Below the pieces are notes generated by a model that saw only the letters and a program-made list of their open reading frames with translations, had not been told where the DNA came from and searched no databases. A stretch of 64,000 nt of DNA from NCBI GenBank assembly GCA_005884115.1, contig VAXW01000004.1:62001-126000 (forward strand), written 5' to 3'. Positions 33,639-41,442 of this stretch are shown here, one piece after another (within the stretch, counting starts at the first letter, position 1; every line of letters starts with the position of its first letter). The DNA comes from Actinomycetota bacterium. Lineage in GTDB: Bacteria > Actinomycetota > Thermoleophilia > Solirubrobacterales > Solirubrobacteraceae. The position numbers were made by a program, and so were the translations under genes.

Positions 33639-35132
33639 TCAGCCAGCCAGCCTCACTTTGGCGAGGTGCGCTGCGATCCCCGTCCGCGCCTCGGGGCAGA
33701 GAACCGTGAACGCACAGTGGAACGCCGCCCAGGGCGTGCCGTGCGCATCGATCGTGCCGTTGAGGAACTGGATGCGGTCGCCGAAGGTTTCGCTCGTGCC
33801 GGAGACTGCGACGGGCGTCGCCGGGTCGTTGACGGAAGCGCTCCAGAACAGGGGCTGCGCCGCGAGCGCGTTGCTCGTCTCGGTGATGTAGGCGTTGAAC
33901 GTCTGGCCCCCGTCGGTGCTGCCCAGGTAGGAGAGCGAGATGTGGCGAGCCCTGCGCGCGGTCACCGCGAGCTGGCGGATCTGGGTCACGCCCGGCGCCG
34001 CGATCTCGAGCGGGGCGCTCCACGAGCGCCCTTGATTGCGCGAGATCGTGAGGTACGGCAGGCCGCCGGCCCCCTTCCACGCGAGGTAGAGATTGTTCTT
34101 GGCGTCGACGGCGAGCGCCGGGGGATAGAGGTTTTCGACCCGCGTCTGCATGATCGGCTCATAGCGCCAGCTGGCTCCCTCATCGCCGCTGACCGCCAGC
34201 CGCAGAGCGGCGCCCTGCCCGCAGACGTTCTGCGGGAAGTAGAGGTTGCCGTCGCGGCCGACGGCGCCCACGCGCGTCTGGCGGATCGTGGTGCCGCAGT
34301 CTTCAGGGGGCGGCACTTCGTCAGGAGAGCTGCCCACGTAGGCGAACGTCTGGCCACCGTCGAGCGACTTCTGGCATACGAGGAAGCTGTCGTTGCCGAG
34401 CGGCACCTCGCCGGCGTTGGCGCAGTAGTAGACGACGTGCCGGTAGCCGGCGGGCTGTTCTCCGCCGAGGGGAGCAGGACCCTCGATGAGGGCGTTGGCG
34501 CCCTGATCAGGGCAGCCAGAGTTCAGGTTGTGCGACCACGTCTGCCCTTCGTCGTCGCTCCAGGACACCGTGGCCCCGCATGGAAGCGTGGGCGAGGCGT
34601 ACCACACGCGCGAGGTTTCAGGATCGACCGACAGCCAGTCGGTCAGCCCGCCGTGGATCGGCAGGGGCAGCCCAGCCGTGCCCGGCACGTCGCGTTCCCA
34701 GCTCGCCCCGCGGTCGCGCGAGCGCACGACGATCGTCGGCAGCGCGATCTTCTCGGGCGCCGGCAGCACCCCTTCTTCGAATTCGATCGGCCCGTAGAAC
34801 ACCGTGCCGGCGCCCGTGACACCGAGCGCCGCCGAGTCGGTGGTCGGCCCGGTGAACACCATGCACGGAATCGGCGCGCCCAGCGGCTGGGGGTCGAGCG
34901 TCACGCCGCCCGCGTAGTGGGCGATCGCTGGACGCGCGCGGTCGCAGCCGGGGTCGAGCGCAGCCGAGCTGGGCGGCGCCAGGGCGAGCGCTGACACGAG
35001 CGTCAGCGCGACGCTCAGCGAAGCGAGCAGCGCCGGCCTGGAGGTGGCGCCTTTGGTGCGGCTCGCAAGCTCATCAGCCGCTCGGCAGCGCCAGCGCCGC
35101 GCGACGTCGGAGTAGCCGAACAACCTCCTCAT
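33639..35132 (-). CDS. Exported BNR/Asp-box repeat protein, sialidase-like fold
   Basis: A 497-residue exported protein. ATG 35132 has GGAGGG about 8 nt upstream. The signal region (about 29-55, LLASLSVALTLVSALALAPPSSA) follows a longer basic leader. At least six Asp-boxes occur: SRDRGASW, SDDEGQTW, SLDGGQTF, SGDEGASW, SRNQGRSW and STDGGQTF, spaced as in a six-bladed beta-propeller. The catalytic arginine triad and tyrosine of true sialidases could not be identified, so an enzymatic role is not supported. It is probably a binding or structural propeller at the cell surface. The upstream region (35133-35270) is AT-rich. Confidence 0.8.
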   Translation of the reverse strand: MRRLFGYSDVARRWRCRAADELASRTKGATSRPALLASLSVALTLVSALALAPPSSAALDPGCDRARPAIAHYAGGVTLDPQPLGAPIPCMVFTGPTTDSAALGVTGAGTVFYGPIEFEEGVLPAPEKIALPTIVVRSRDRGASWERDVPGTAGLPLPIHGGLTDWLSVDPETSRVWYASPTLPCGATVSWSDDEGQTWSHNLNSGCPDQGANALIEGPAPLGGEQPAGYRHVVYYCANAGEVPLGNDSFLVCQKSLDGGQTFAYVGSSPDEVPPPEDCGTTIRQTRVGAVGRDGNLYFPQNVCGQGAALRLAVSGDEGASWRYEPIMQTRVENLYPPALAVDAKNNLYLAWKGAGGLPYLTISRNQGRSWSAPLEIAAPGVTQIRQLAVTARRARHISLSYLGSTDGGQTFNAYITETSNALAAQPLFWSASVNDPATPVAVSGTSETFGDRIQFLNGTIDAHGTPWAAFHCAFTVLCPEARTGIAAHLAKVRLAG

Positions 35133-35326
35133 CTCCTCGTACCCTCCGGGCGCCCGACCGTCGGCGCATAAGAACACAGAATGCCACTAACGTATCAATA
35201 CAAAGCAGGAGACATGTGCCATAAACCCGCAATTTCCTGCCGGCACGACCTTCCGGCGCGGCGAATGCGGCGGTTCGGTGCTTGATTCCACCACTCGCGT
35301 GCACTGGCCGCGCGATCGTGAGTCAA

Positions 35327-36445
35327 TCAGGCGCGAGGCGCGAGCAGGTCCTCGAGCCGGTACGCGAGCGCCTCCAGCGCGAGCTCCTCGGAGACGTTCA
35401 GCGCGAGGTGAAGGCGAGTGTCCGCGACGAGCTCCATCCCGCGGCGCAGCGGCGCGGAGGCGCAGGCGTGCGCGTCCTGCTCGAGCTGCGCGCTGCGGTC
35501 GAGCGCGTGCACGAGCTCGGGCGCGCCTTCGCGAACGCAGAGCACGTCGCGCAGCCACAGCTCGCACAGGCGCAGCAGCTCGTCGAGCGCGTCGGTGCGC
35601 GCGCGCCGCTCGGCGCGGCGGCGGGCGTCGGCTCCCTCGCGTTCGTGGCGGCGACGCTCCTTGGCCGGCAGCAGCTCGAGCTCGCTGGCGATGCGCTCCT
35701 GCAGGTGCTCGCCGACGCTCGCAGCGGCGGCCTTGGCGAGGTCGAGCATGGCGATCCACGGGCGCTCGGCTGTGGCGCCGGCGAGCGCGGCGCGCACGAA
35801 CGCCTCTGCGCGGGCGCGCAGCGCCTCGCCCTCGTCGCTGGCGAGCATGGCGGCGCGGCGCGCGTCGCCCAGCGACAGCCGCGCGCATGCCTGAGCGCGC
35901 TGCGGCTCGACGCCTGCGAGCGACTCTGCGATGCGCTCGGAGGCCAGCGGGTCGAAGCGCACGGGCTGGCAGCGCGAGGCGATCGTCGGCAGCACCTTCT
36001 CGCGGCGGTCGGTGAGCAGCAGCAGGTGCACGAACGGGGGCGGTTCCTCGAGCGTCTTGAGCATGCGGTTGGCAGCCTGGTCGTTCATGGCGTCTGCGTG
36101 CTCGATCACGAACACTCGCCGCGCGGACTCGAACGGCGTGCGCGCGGCGGCCGCGACGACGGCCTCCTCGATGTCGGACACGAGCATTTCGTTTGCGCCG
36201 GAGGGCGAGACCCACGTGAAGTCTGGATGGGAGGAGCGCGCGATCCGCTCCGCGATCGCGCTGGATGGTCGCGTCTCGTCTGCCAGCAGCGCGGCCGCGA
36301 AGGCCCGCGCCACATCCGCCTTGCCGCTGCCAGGTGGTCCGTGCAGGAGGTAGGCATGAGCGGGGCGCCCGCCCGGTCGCAGCGCCGGTTCGAGCACCGC
36401 CCGCGCGTGCGGATGAGCGTCGATTCCGGGCAGCATCGATTCCAT
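35327..36445 (-). CDS. holB: DNA polymerase III subunit delta' (HolB)
   Basis: A 372-residue clamp-loader subunit. HAYLLHGPPGSGKADVARAFA gives a P-loop. VFVIEHADAMNDQAANRMLKTLEEPPP is the typical delta' Walker B and sensor stretch. The four-cysteine zinc module of DnaX is missing, as expected for delta'. C-terminal residues 230-372 are helical and Ala/Glu/Arg-rich. The start chosen is ATG 36445 (MESMLPGID); the frame upstream to 36922 is not coding. holB often neighbours tmk; here tmk lies 3.3 kb away on the other strand. Confidence 0.88.
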   Translation of the reverse strand: MESMLPGIDAHPHARAVLEPALRPGGRPAHAYLLHGPPGSGKADVARAFAAALLADETRPSSAIAERIARSSHPDFTWVSPSGANEMLVSDIEEAVVAAAARTPFESARRVFVIEHADAMNDQAANRMLKTLEEPPPFVHLLLLTDRREKVLPTIASRCQPVRFDPLASERIAESLAGVEPQRAQACARLSLGDARRAAMLASDEGEALRARAEAFVRAALAGATAERPWIAMLDLAKAAAASVGEHLQERIASELELLPAKERRRHEREGADARRRAERRARTDALDELLRLCELWLRDVLCVREGAPELVHALDRSAQLEQDAHACASAPLRRGMELVADTRLHLALNVSEELALEALAYRLEDLLAPRA

Positions 36446-36605
36446 CGTATTTGACGCTTCTTGGACCCCCGTGATGCCCTGTGTTGGGCGTCGCGGGGTG
36501 TCCGGCATTTGCGGGGATTTTCGGTCATCGGTCGAGCCGCTCCGCCCAAGCGATGCTCCGCACACCGGGCAGCGCCTCACGCGTGCGCCCTGACAAGATC
36601 GGCCG

Positions 36606-37313
36606 GTGAGGATGGTCATCTCGACGGGACGTGTCCTCGCTGCGACGAGTGTGCTCGTCGCGGGATGCGGGAGCACGTCGCATCGCCCACGCGCCAGCGC
36701 TCGGGCTATCGCGTCGGCGAGCGCGATCAATCTGCGCGCCGCCGATGTGCCCGGCACGGTAGGCCAGGGGCCGAGGCCGGGGTACCGCGAAGTTCGGTTC
36801 GGGCCCTTTGGCGAATGGAGCTGCGCAGGGTCCATCCAGGGGATCATCACCTTCGCCTCGCCGAGATTCGGTCGCGGGGGCACGACCCTTCTCCAGACTG
36901 AAAGCGTGGCGTCCCACGTCACCTTGATGGCGAGTGAAGCGCAGGCAGCGCAGGATTACGCGGCGCTCGGTAGCGCACGGGCGCGCGCTTGCGTCAAGCG
37001 AAAACTCGCGGGCGTGGCCATCAGGCAGGAGCGAGAAGGGAGGGAACCATTTGCGATCCATGTCGCGGTCGTCTCGCTTGCACCGCTGCTGCGACCCCTG
37101 CCGGTGCACGGAATCAGGCAGGTGAAGGACGTCGCAATCGCTCCGCTCGGCGGTCGTGGCAGATCCAGGGTCTACCTCGATGAGTGTGGTTTTGTGGTCG
37201 GGCGTTTGCTGGTCGACATCCTCGCCGAGGGCTCTCCCCACCCCTTTCCTGCGGCAACCGAGCGCCGCCTGCTCTCGCTGCTCTACAGCCGCGCCAAGGC
37301 GCACAAGCTCTAG
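36606..37313 (+). CDS. Lipoprotein, first of two related copies
   Basis: A 235-residue lipoprotein with lipobox LVAGC near residue 21. The mature part shares with the next gene INLRAADVPGTVG after the lipobox, and at the end FVVGRLLVDILAEGSPHPFPAATERRLLSLLYSRA. Two further cysteines (in EWSCAG and ARACVKR) recur at similar places in the partner. No family was recognised. Starts are GTG 36606 or ATG 36612. A CAAGAT hexamer 6 nt before the GTG may be a -10 box. Confidence 0.72.
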   Translation: MRMVISTGRVLAATSVLVAGCGSTSHRPRASARAIASASAINLRAADVPGTVGQGPRPGYREVRFGPFGEWSCAGSIQGIITFASPRFGRGGTTLLQTESVASHVTLMASEAQAAQDYAALGSARARACVKRKLAGVAIRQEREGREPFAIHVAVVSLAPLLRPLPVHGIRQVKDVAIAPLGGRGRSRVYLDECGFVVGRLLVDILAEGSPHPFPAATERRLLSLLYSRAKAHKL

Positions 37314-37411
37314 GCGGCGTCGCGAGCGCAGTCCGTGAAGCGAGGCACCGCACACCGCGCAGCGCCTCATCGCACACCTGAGCCTGTTGCCGCCTTGACA
37401 TGATCGAGCGC

Positions 37412-38191
37412 ATGGTCCGTGTCGCGGCAACGTGCTTCGTGCTCGGCCTCGTCGCCGCCGCGTTCTCCGGTTGCGGGAACACATCTCCTGAGACGCGGGG
37501 GCAGACGATCAATCTCCGCCCCGGTGACGTGCCCGGCGGCTCCGCTGGCGTGGTGCTTCGACCAACCCCGGTCACTTCGGGTCCTCTCTCGGCGTCGATA
37601 GAACGCTGCGACGGCGGCATCCCAGGCCCGCGCGGAGTCGTCGGCTACTCGTCGCGACGGCTCTACGTGCCTCCGAGCAAAGCGCGACCGTCGGGCACCA
37701 CTTTCGTCGGGCCGCTTCACCTTCGTCCGCTGATCACCGCGCGCTCCGTCGTCTACTTCTTCGGGAGTGAAGCAGCCGCCACCCGAGAGCTTGCGGTGGT
37801 CGCGAGCACACGAGCGCAGACCTGCATCCGTAATCAAGAACTGCGACAGCGCGTCATAGGCGAATCGAGCGGCAGGGCGGGTACGACCGAACACAAGTCG
37901 CTGAACGGACCGCTTCACACGCACGTCCAGGTCCGGGCGCTTCCCGCTCCGCTCCCGCACTCCTACGGACTGCGCATCACGGGCGACGATAAGTTCTTTC
38001 CCGGTCCCGCAAGGCCGGTGTACCGCGATTCATTCGGCTTCGTCGCTGGCAGAGCATTTGTTGTCCTCTACACGTTGAGCGAACCGCGCCCGTTCCCGGC
38101 CCTGTTGCAGCTTCGCCTGCTCGCGCTGCTCTATAGCCGCGCCACAGGCAAGACAGGCAAGACAGGCAAGAGGGTGCTCATCATCAAGTGA
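37412..38191 (+). CDS. Lipoprotein, second of two related copies
   Basis: A 259-residue lipoprotein with lipobox AFSGC. It aligns with its neighbour at INLRPGDVPGG, at the central ARSVVYFFGSEAAATRELA, and at the end FVAGRAFVVLYTLSEPRPFP...RLLALLYSRA, so the two arose by duplication and have diverged widely. The C-terminus carries three copies of the 9-bp unit ACAGGCAAG (TGKTGKTGK), a small slippage-prone repeat. ATG 37412 is preferred (CATGAT 7 nt upstream); ATG 37400 is also in frame. The function is unknown. Confidence 0.72.
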   Translation: MVRVAATCFVLGLVAAAFSGCGNTSPETRGQTINLRPGDVPGGSAGVVLRPTPVTSGPLSASIERCDGGIPGPRGVVGYSSRRLYVPPSKARPSGTTFVGPLHLRPLITARSVVYFFGSEAAATRELAVVASTRAQTCIRNQELRQRVIGESSGRAGTTEHKSLNGPLHTHVQVRALPAPLPHSYGLRITGDDKFFPGPARPVYRDSFGFVAGRAFVVLYTLSEPRPFPALLQLRLLALLYSRATGKTGKTGKRVLIIK

Positions 38192-38386
38192 AAGAGCGAC
38201 CACCGCGCGGCGCCTCATGGCTCGCCCTGTTTCGGCATGCGGTTCGGGGGTATCGGGAGGGGTTCAACCTCCTACGGCACGAACGCTTGGAGGTGTAGGT
38301 CGGGTGGGCGGCTCGTCGACTCCCCGTCCCGGGCCGTCCGCCTGGCCGTCCCTCGCGCCTAAGCCCACAGGGCCGCAGGCTCTCAG

Positions 38387-38653
38387 TTGCATATACGCTC
38401 CTTCTGGGAAGAGTGGACACGCACCTACGAAGACTGGGAGGCGCACCCCGAGGAGATGGTCGATCTGGGCGGCGGAGTGACTCTCGCCGTGGTCACCCAG
38501 AAAGGCCGCATTCCCGGAAGTAGCGGTGACGTCCGGCTGCGCTACGCGTCCGTGGCCGTGTGGGCAGGAGGACTGATCTCGCGCATCACGAGTTATCGCG
38601 ACGCCGCGGAGGCGCGCGCTGCCGCCGAACGCCTGGCTGAGGAACGGGGGTAG
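38387..38653 (+). pseudogene. 5'-truncated SnoaL-like gene
   Basis: An 88-codon frame encodes only the last two thirds of a SnoaL/NTF2-like protein: IRSFWEEWTRTYEDWEAHPEEMVDLGGGV through ITSYRDAAEARAAAERL. The N-terminal helix and the first conserved region (about 45 residues, as in the next gene) are missing, and no start other than TTG 38387 exists. It lies 3 bp before an intact relative, so it is a decayed copy in a tandem array. Confidence 0.65.
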
Positions 38654-38656
38654 GCG

Positions 38657-39061
38657 ATGTCGCAGGAGAACGTAGAGATCGTGCGCAGAGTGGCGGAGGC
38701 GTGGCAGAGGGACGACTTTGAGGGGTTCCTCTGCCTGCTGGACTCGGAGATAGAGTGGCTCACAGGCACAGAGAGGGGAATGGGGAGCACCGCATACCAC
38801 GGCCATGAGGGCGTGCGGGAGTTGTGGAATCACTGGCGTACCGAGTTTGAAGACATCTGGGTCGAAACCGGCGAGGTTCGCGATCTTGGAGGTGAGCAGG
38901 TTCTCCGCCTTGCCCACATCAGGTTTCGCGGGCCAGCCTCCGGCATCGTCGTCGAATCGCAACTGGCGCTGGTGCAAACGCTTCGCGACGGGAAGATCGT
39001 CCGCTCGATGGACTACCTGAGCCACCAAGAGGCCCTCAAAGCTGTGGGGCTTGAGGAGTAG
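38657..39061 (+). CDS. SnoaL-like (NTF2-fold) protein
   Basis: A 134-residue cone-fold protein. The start MSQENVEIVRRVAEAWQRDD and the end GKIVRSMDYLSHQEALKAVGL are typical of the large actinobacterial SnoaL-like group. HGHEGVRELWNHWRTEF lies at the expected helix. These proteins are small ligand-binding or isomerase-like domains, usually of unknown substrate. ATG 38657 is clear. Relatives lie on both sides. Confidence 0.82.
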   Translation: MSQENVEIVRRVAEAWQRDDFEGFLCLLDSEIEWLTGTERGMGSTAYHGHEGVRELWNHWRTEFEDIWVETGEVRDLGGEQVLRLAHIRFRGPASGIVVESQLALVQTLRDGKIVRSMDYLSHQEALKAVGLEE

Positions 39062-39063
39062 CG

Positions 39064-39084
39064 GTGTCGCAGGAGAGCTCATGA
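39064..39084 (+). pseudogene. Vestigial 5' end of another SnoaL-like gene
   Basis: GTGTCGCAGGAGA matches the opening of the gene at 38657 (ATGTCGCAGGAGA), then reads two serines and a stop (M-S-Q-E-S-S). It is a leftover start of a deleted array member. Confidence 0.5.
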
Positions 39085-39133
39085 CGACCTGCCGCTCGTC
39101 ACCTGCGACGAATGAAATCGCGAGGTGAAGCGT

Positions 39134-39529
39134 ATGTCTGAGCAGAACGTGCAGCTGTTTCAGAAGGCGTATGACGCCTTCAACCGGCGCGATGTCGAAG
39201 CCAACCTGGCACTGATGGACGACGACGTTGAAGGCGTTCCGCGCGTCGCCGCAATCGAGAGCAGCTATCACGGTCACGAAGGAACTCGCCGCTGGTGGAA
39301 AGACTTGCTTGACGCTTTCCCCGACATGACGGCCGAGGTTGGGGAAGTGCGCGAACTTGGAGACGTGACTGTCGGCGCCGTGCACCTTCGTGGCCGAGGC
39401 GCGGGTAGCGACATTCCCTCGGATCAGAGGGTCTGGCAAGTTTGCCGCTGGAGGCACGGGAAGTGCATCTGGTGGGGAATCTTCGACGCGCAGGACGAAG
39501 CCCTCAAAGCCGTGGGGCTGGGGGAGTAG
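39134..39529 (+). CDS. SnoaL-like (NTF2-fold) protein
   Basis: A 131-residue relative of the gene at 38657, with MSEQNVQLFQKAYDAFNRRD, YHGHEGTRRWWKDLLDAFPD and the shared ending DEALKAVGL. ATG 39134 has GAGGTG upstream; GTG 39125 would add three residues. The ligand pocket residues differ from the neighbour (GVPRV, WQVCRWRHGKCIWW), so the ligands may differ. Confidence 0.8.
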   Translation: MSEQNVQLFQKAYDAFNRRDVEANLALMDDDVEGVPRVAAIESSYHGHEGTRRWWKDLLDAFPDMTAEVGEVRELGDVTVGAVHLRGRGAGSDIPSDQRVWQVCRWRHGKCIWWGIFDAQDEALKAVGLGE

Positions 39530-39615
39530 GGCCACCTCGAAATCAGAGCCTCAAGGTTCATCGCCCCTTGGCGCACGCCGCCGGCCCGCCGGCAGGCCAG
39601 ACACCTACCGACCGA

Positions 39616-39632
39616 CCGGGGCTTAGCCCCGG
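39616..39632 (+). terminator. Short perfect hairpin after the SnoaL array
   Basis: CCGGGGC-TTA-GCCCCGG forms a 7-bp stem with a 3-nt loop, 87 bp beyond the last SnoaL stop. There is no T-run. Confidence 0.45.
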
Positions 39633-39765
39633 CTGGCCGTTGCCGCCGCGCTGATCGGCAGCTCCCCGACGGAATCCGTTGACGAGCCGATGACAAACGC
39701 TGAGGCTGGGAGCTGCAACCTGCGCTGTAGCAGCCGTTTCTCGCCGCCGGGCACAGTATCGACGC

Positions 39766-39771
39766 TACGGT
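39766..39771 (+). promoter_or_regulatory. Probable -10 box of leaderless tmk transcript
   Basis: TACGGT ends exactly 6 nt before GTG 39778 of tmk, and no Shine-Dalgarno sequence is present. Confidence 0.5.
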
Positions 39772-39777
39772 GCCAGG

Positions 39778-40422
39778 GTGGCGCGCGGCAGCTTGATCAC
39801 GATCGAGGGCGTCGACGGCGCAGGCAAGTCGACGCTGGCGGAGGCGCTGAAGGAGGCGCTCGCGGCGCGGGGGCTGTCGGTCGAGCTGTTGCGCGAGCCC
39901 GGTGGAGTGGAGGTCTCGGAGCGGATCCGCGCTGTGTTGAAAGACCCTTCGCTGGCGGTGACGCCGCGCGCTGAGGCGCTCCTGTACGCGGCTGCGCGCG
40001 CGCAACTCGTGGTCGAGATCGTGACGCCGCTGCTCTTGAGCGGCGCGGTCGTCGTCCTGGACCGCTTCGTGGACTCTTCGCTTGCCTACCAAGCAGGGGG
40101 CAGGGGTCTCGAGATCGTGGACGTGCGCGAGATCAACCGCTTCGCCACCGGCGGGCTCGAGCCGGACCTGACGCTGCTGTTGCGCATACACCCTGCAGAA
40201 GGGCGGGCGCGCCAGGCGCAGCGCTCGCTGGAGCCCGACCGGCTGGAGCGCGAGGCCGAGGAGTTCTTCCTCAAGATCGCGGCCGCATACGAGGAACTCG
40301 CGCACGCAGAGCCGCAGCGCATCGTGGTCATTGACGCTGCCCAGCAGCCTGAGCGCGTGCTCGCCGAGGCGCTTGCCGCAGTCGAGAAGCTGCCGGCGCT
40401 CGCGTCGCTGGCGGCCGATTAG
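39778..40422 (+). CDS. tmk: Thymidylate kinase (dTMP kinase)
   Basis: A 214-residue enzyme that phosphorylates dTMP to dTDP. The P-loop EGVDGAGKST, the dTMP-binding LLREPGG and the DRFVDSSLAYQ motif are complete. The lid region (QAQRSLEPDRLEREAEEFF) has the usual DRxE pattern. It starts with GTG 39778. Its stop codon is shared with a TAGCAT hexamer that may be the -10 box of the next gene. Confidence 0.95.
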   Translation: MARGSLITIEGVDGAGKSTLAEALKEALAARGLSVELLREPGGVEVSERIRAVLKDPSLAVTPRAEALLYAAARAQLVVEIVTPLLLSGAVVVLDRFVDSSLAYQAGGRGLEIVDVREINRFATGGLEPDLTLLLRIHPAEGRARQAQRSLEPDRLEREAEEFFLKIAAAYEELAHAEPQRIVVIDAAQQPERVLAEALAAVEKLPALASLAAD

Positions 40423-40425
40423 CAT
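40420..40425 (+). promoter_or_regulatory. Possible -10 box overlapping the tmk stop
   Basis: TAGCAT lies 8 nt before ATG 40434 and contains the tmk stop codon. It suits a leaderless start for the following membrane protein gene. Confidence 0.35.
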
Positions 40426-40433
40426 CAGCGGGG

Positions 40434-41207
40434 ATGCGTGGGGATGGACATACGAACGGCCGAGCCGGCGGGCCGGTGCGCGCTTCGGGCGGGACACGGC
40501 TTTGTGGCCCCACGCGGCTGCCGTCGAGCCGTGCGCGCGCGGGATGCGGAGCGCTTTCGCTCGTCGCCGCCGCCCTGGTAATGCTGTTGGTGGCCTCTGC
40601 CGCGTGGGGGCTTGGCGGGAACACAAAAACTACCCGGACCACGGGTGCTGGCGGCGCGAGCGCACTGCGCGGCGACGCCTCTAAGACTTCGGCTCCGGCG
40701 GGGAGCGCAACACAGGCGGCTCCCGCGACTTCTGCCCCCGCGACCGGCGCCGCCCCCTCGACGGGTGCGGCGACGCCGACGACGCCGACGACGACGTACG
40801 TTCCATCGGAAGGCACGCGCGCGCCCAACAGCGCTCCGGGCGCCGTAGGCGGTGCCGCCGCGCCGCCCGTCGGTAGCACGGGCTCGACGGGTGCCCTAGG
40901 AGCGACGGGCGGCCAGGGGACGACGGCTCCAGGCGGGCAAAGCGCGCCGGGTGCGACGAGCACGTTGCCGGGCACGCGCGCGGCGGCAGCGCGCGGCGCT
41001 CACAAGCGCAAGCTTTCGACGGGTTGGATCGTCGTGGCGGCGCTGGGCGGCCTGCTCGTGCTGGGCTGCGCGGCCTGGGGGCTTGCGCGGCGGCGCGCGT
41101 ATGAGCCGCACTGGACGCTCGCGTTCGGCCACGCGATGGCGGAGGCCGGCTACCGGGCATCGGCGACGTGGGCCGAATTCAGGGACTGGGCGCGGCTCGG
41201 GCACTGA
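40434..41207 (+). CDS. Membrane protein with an Ala/Thr/Pro/Gly-rich extracellular linker
   Basis: A 257-residue protein, not recognised. One hydrophobic helix (about 42-60, SLVAAALVMLLVASAAWGL) and a second (about 198-216, GWIVVAALGGLLVLGCAAWGL) flank about 130 residues made mostly of A, T, G, S and P (for example ATSAPATGAAPSTGAAT). The last 40 residues are cytoplasmic and include several Trp and Ala (HWTLAFGHAMAEAGYRASAT). The second helix is followed by RRR. The linker would lie outside the cell. Confidence 0.65.
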   Translation: MRGDGHTNGRAGGPVRASGGTRLCGPTRLPSSRARAGCGALSLVAAALVMLLVASAAWGLGGNTKTTRTTGAGGASALRGDASKTSAPAGSATQAAPATSAPATGAAPSTGAATPTTPTTTYVPSEGTRAPNSAPGAVGGAAAPPVGSTGSTGALGATGGQGTTAPGGQSAPGATSTLPGTRAAAARGAHKRKLSTGWIVVAALGGLLVLGCAAWGLARRRAYEPHWTLAFGHAMAEAGYRASATWAEFRDWARLGH

Positions 41208-41225
41208 GGTCGGGCTCAACGCCGC

Positions 41226-41265
41226 CCGGGGTGTGGGGTTCTCAAGACCGCATTGAGCACCCCGG
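41226..41265 (+). terminator. Long imperfect hairpin after the membrane protein gene
   Basis: CCGGGGTG (41226-41233) pairs with CACCCCGG (41258-41265), and an inner CTCAA pairs with TTGAG, leaving a bulge on the 5' side. It is followed by AATTT. It lies about 20 bp past the stop at 41207. Confidence 0.6.
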
Positions 41266-41442
41266 AATTTGGGCTTCGTGGGGCCTCGGGAGGGCCGGGC
41301 TCGGGTTGGCCCAGCCTTCTAAAATTGAAGACGTCCTCGCCCGTTTTTCTCGGGTTTTCTGTCCGGTCGAAGAGGGACGATTTGCGGTCCTACAGACAGC
41401 TTCGATGGCCGCCGCAAGCCCGGCGCAGAGAGAGGAAATCCG

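Noticed and set aside
33639-35132. True sialidase
   Set aside because: Asp-boxes are clear, but the catalytic arginine triad, Tyr/Glu pair and FRIP motif could not be identified.
38217-38386. Missing 5' part of the truncated SnoaL-like gene
   Set aside because: Translation in all forward frames gives no match to the N-terminal helix of the intact neighbours.
41208-41442. Cobalamin riboswitch ahead of nrdJ
   Set aside because: The B12-box core and its paired elements could not be found; only a terminator-like hairpin and a T-rich stretch are present.
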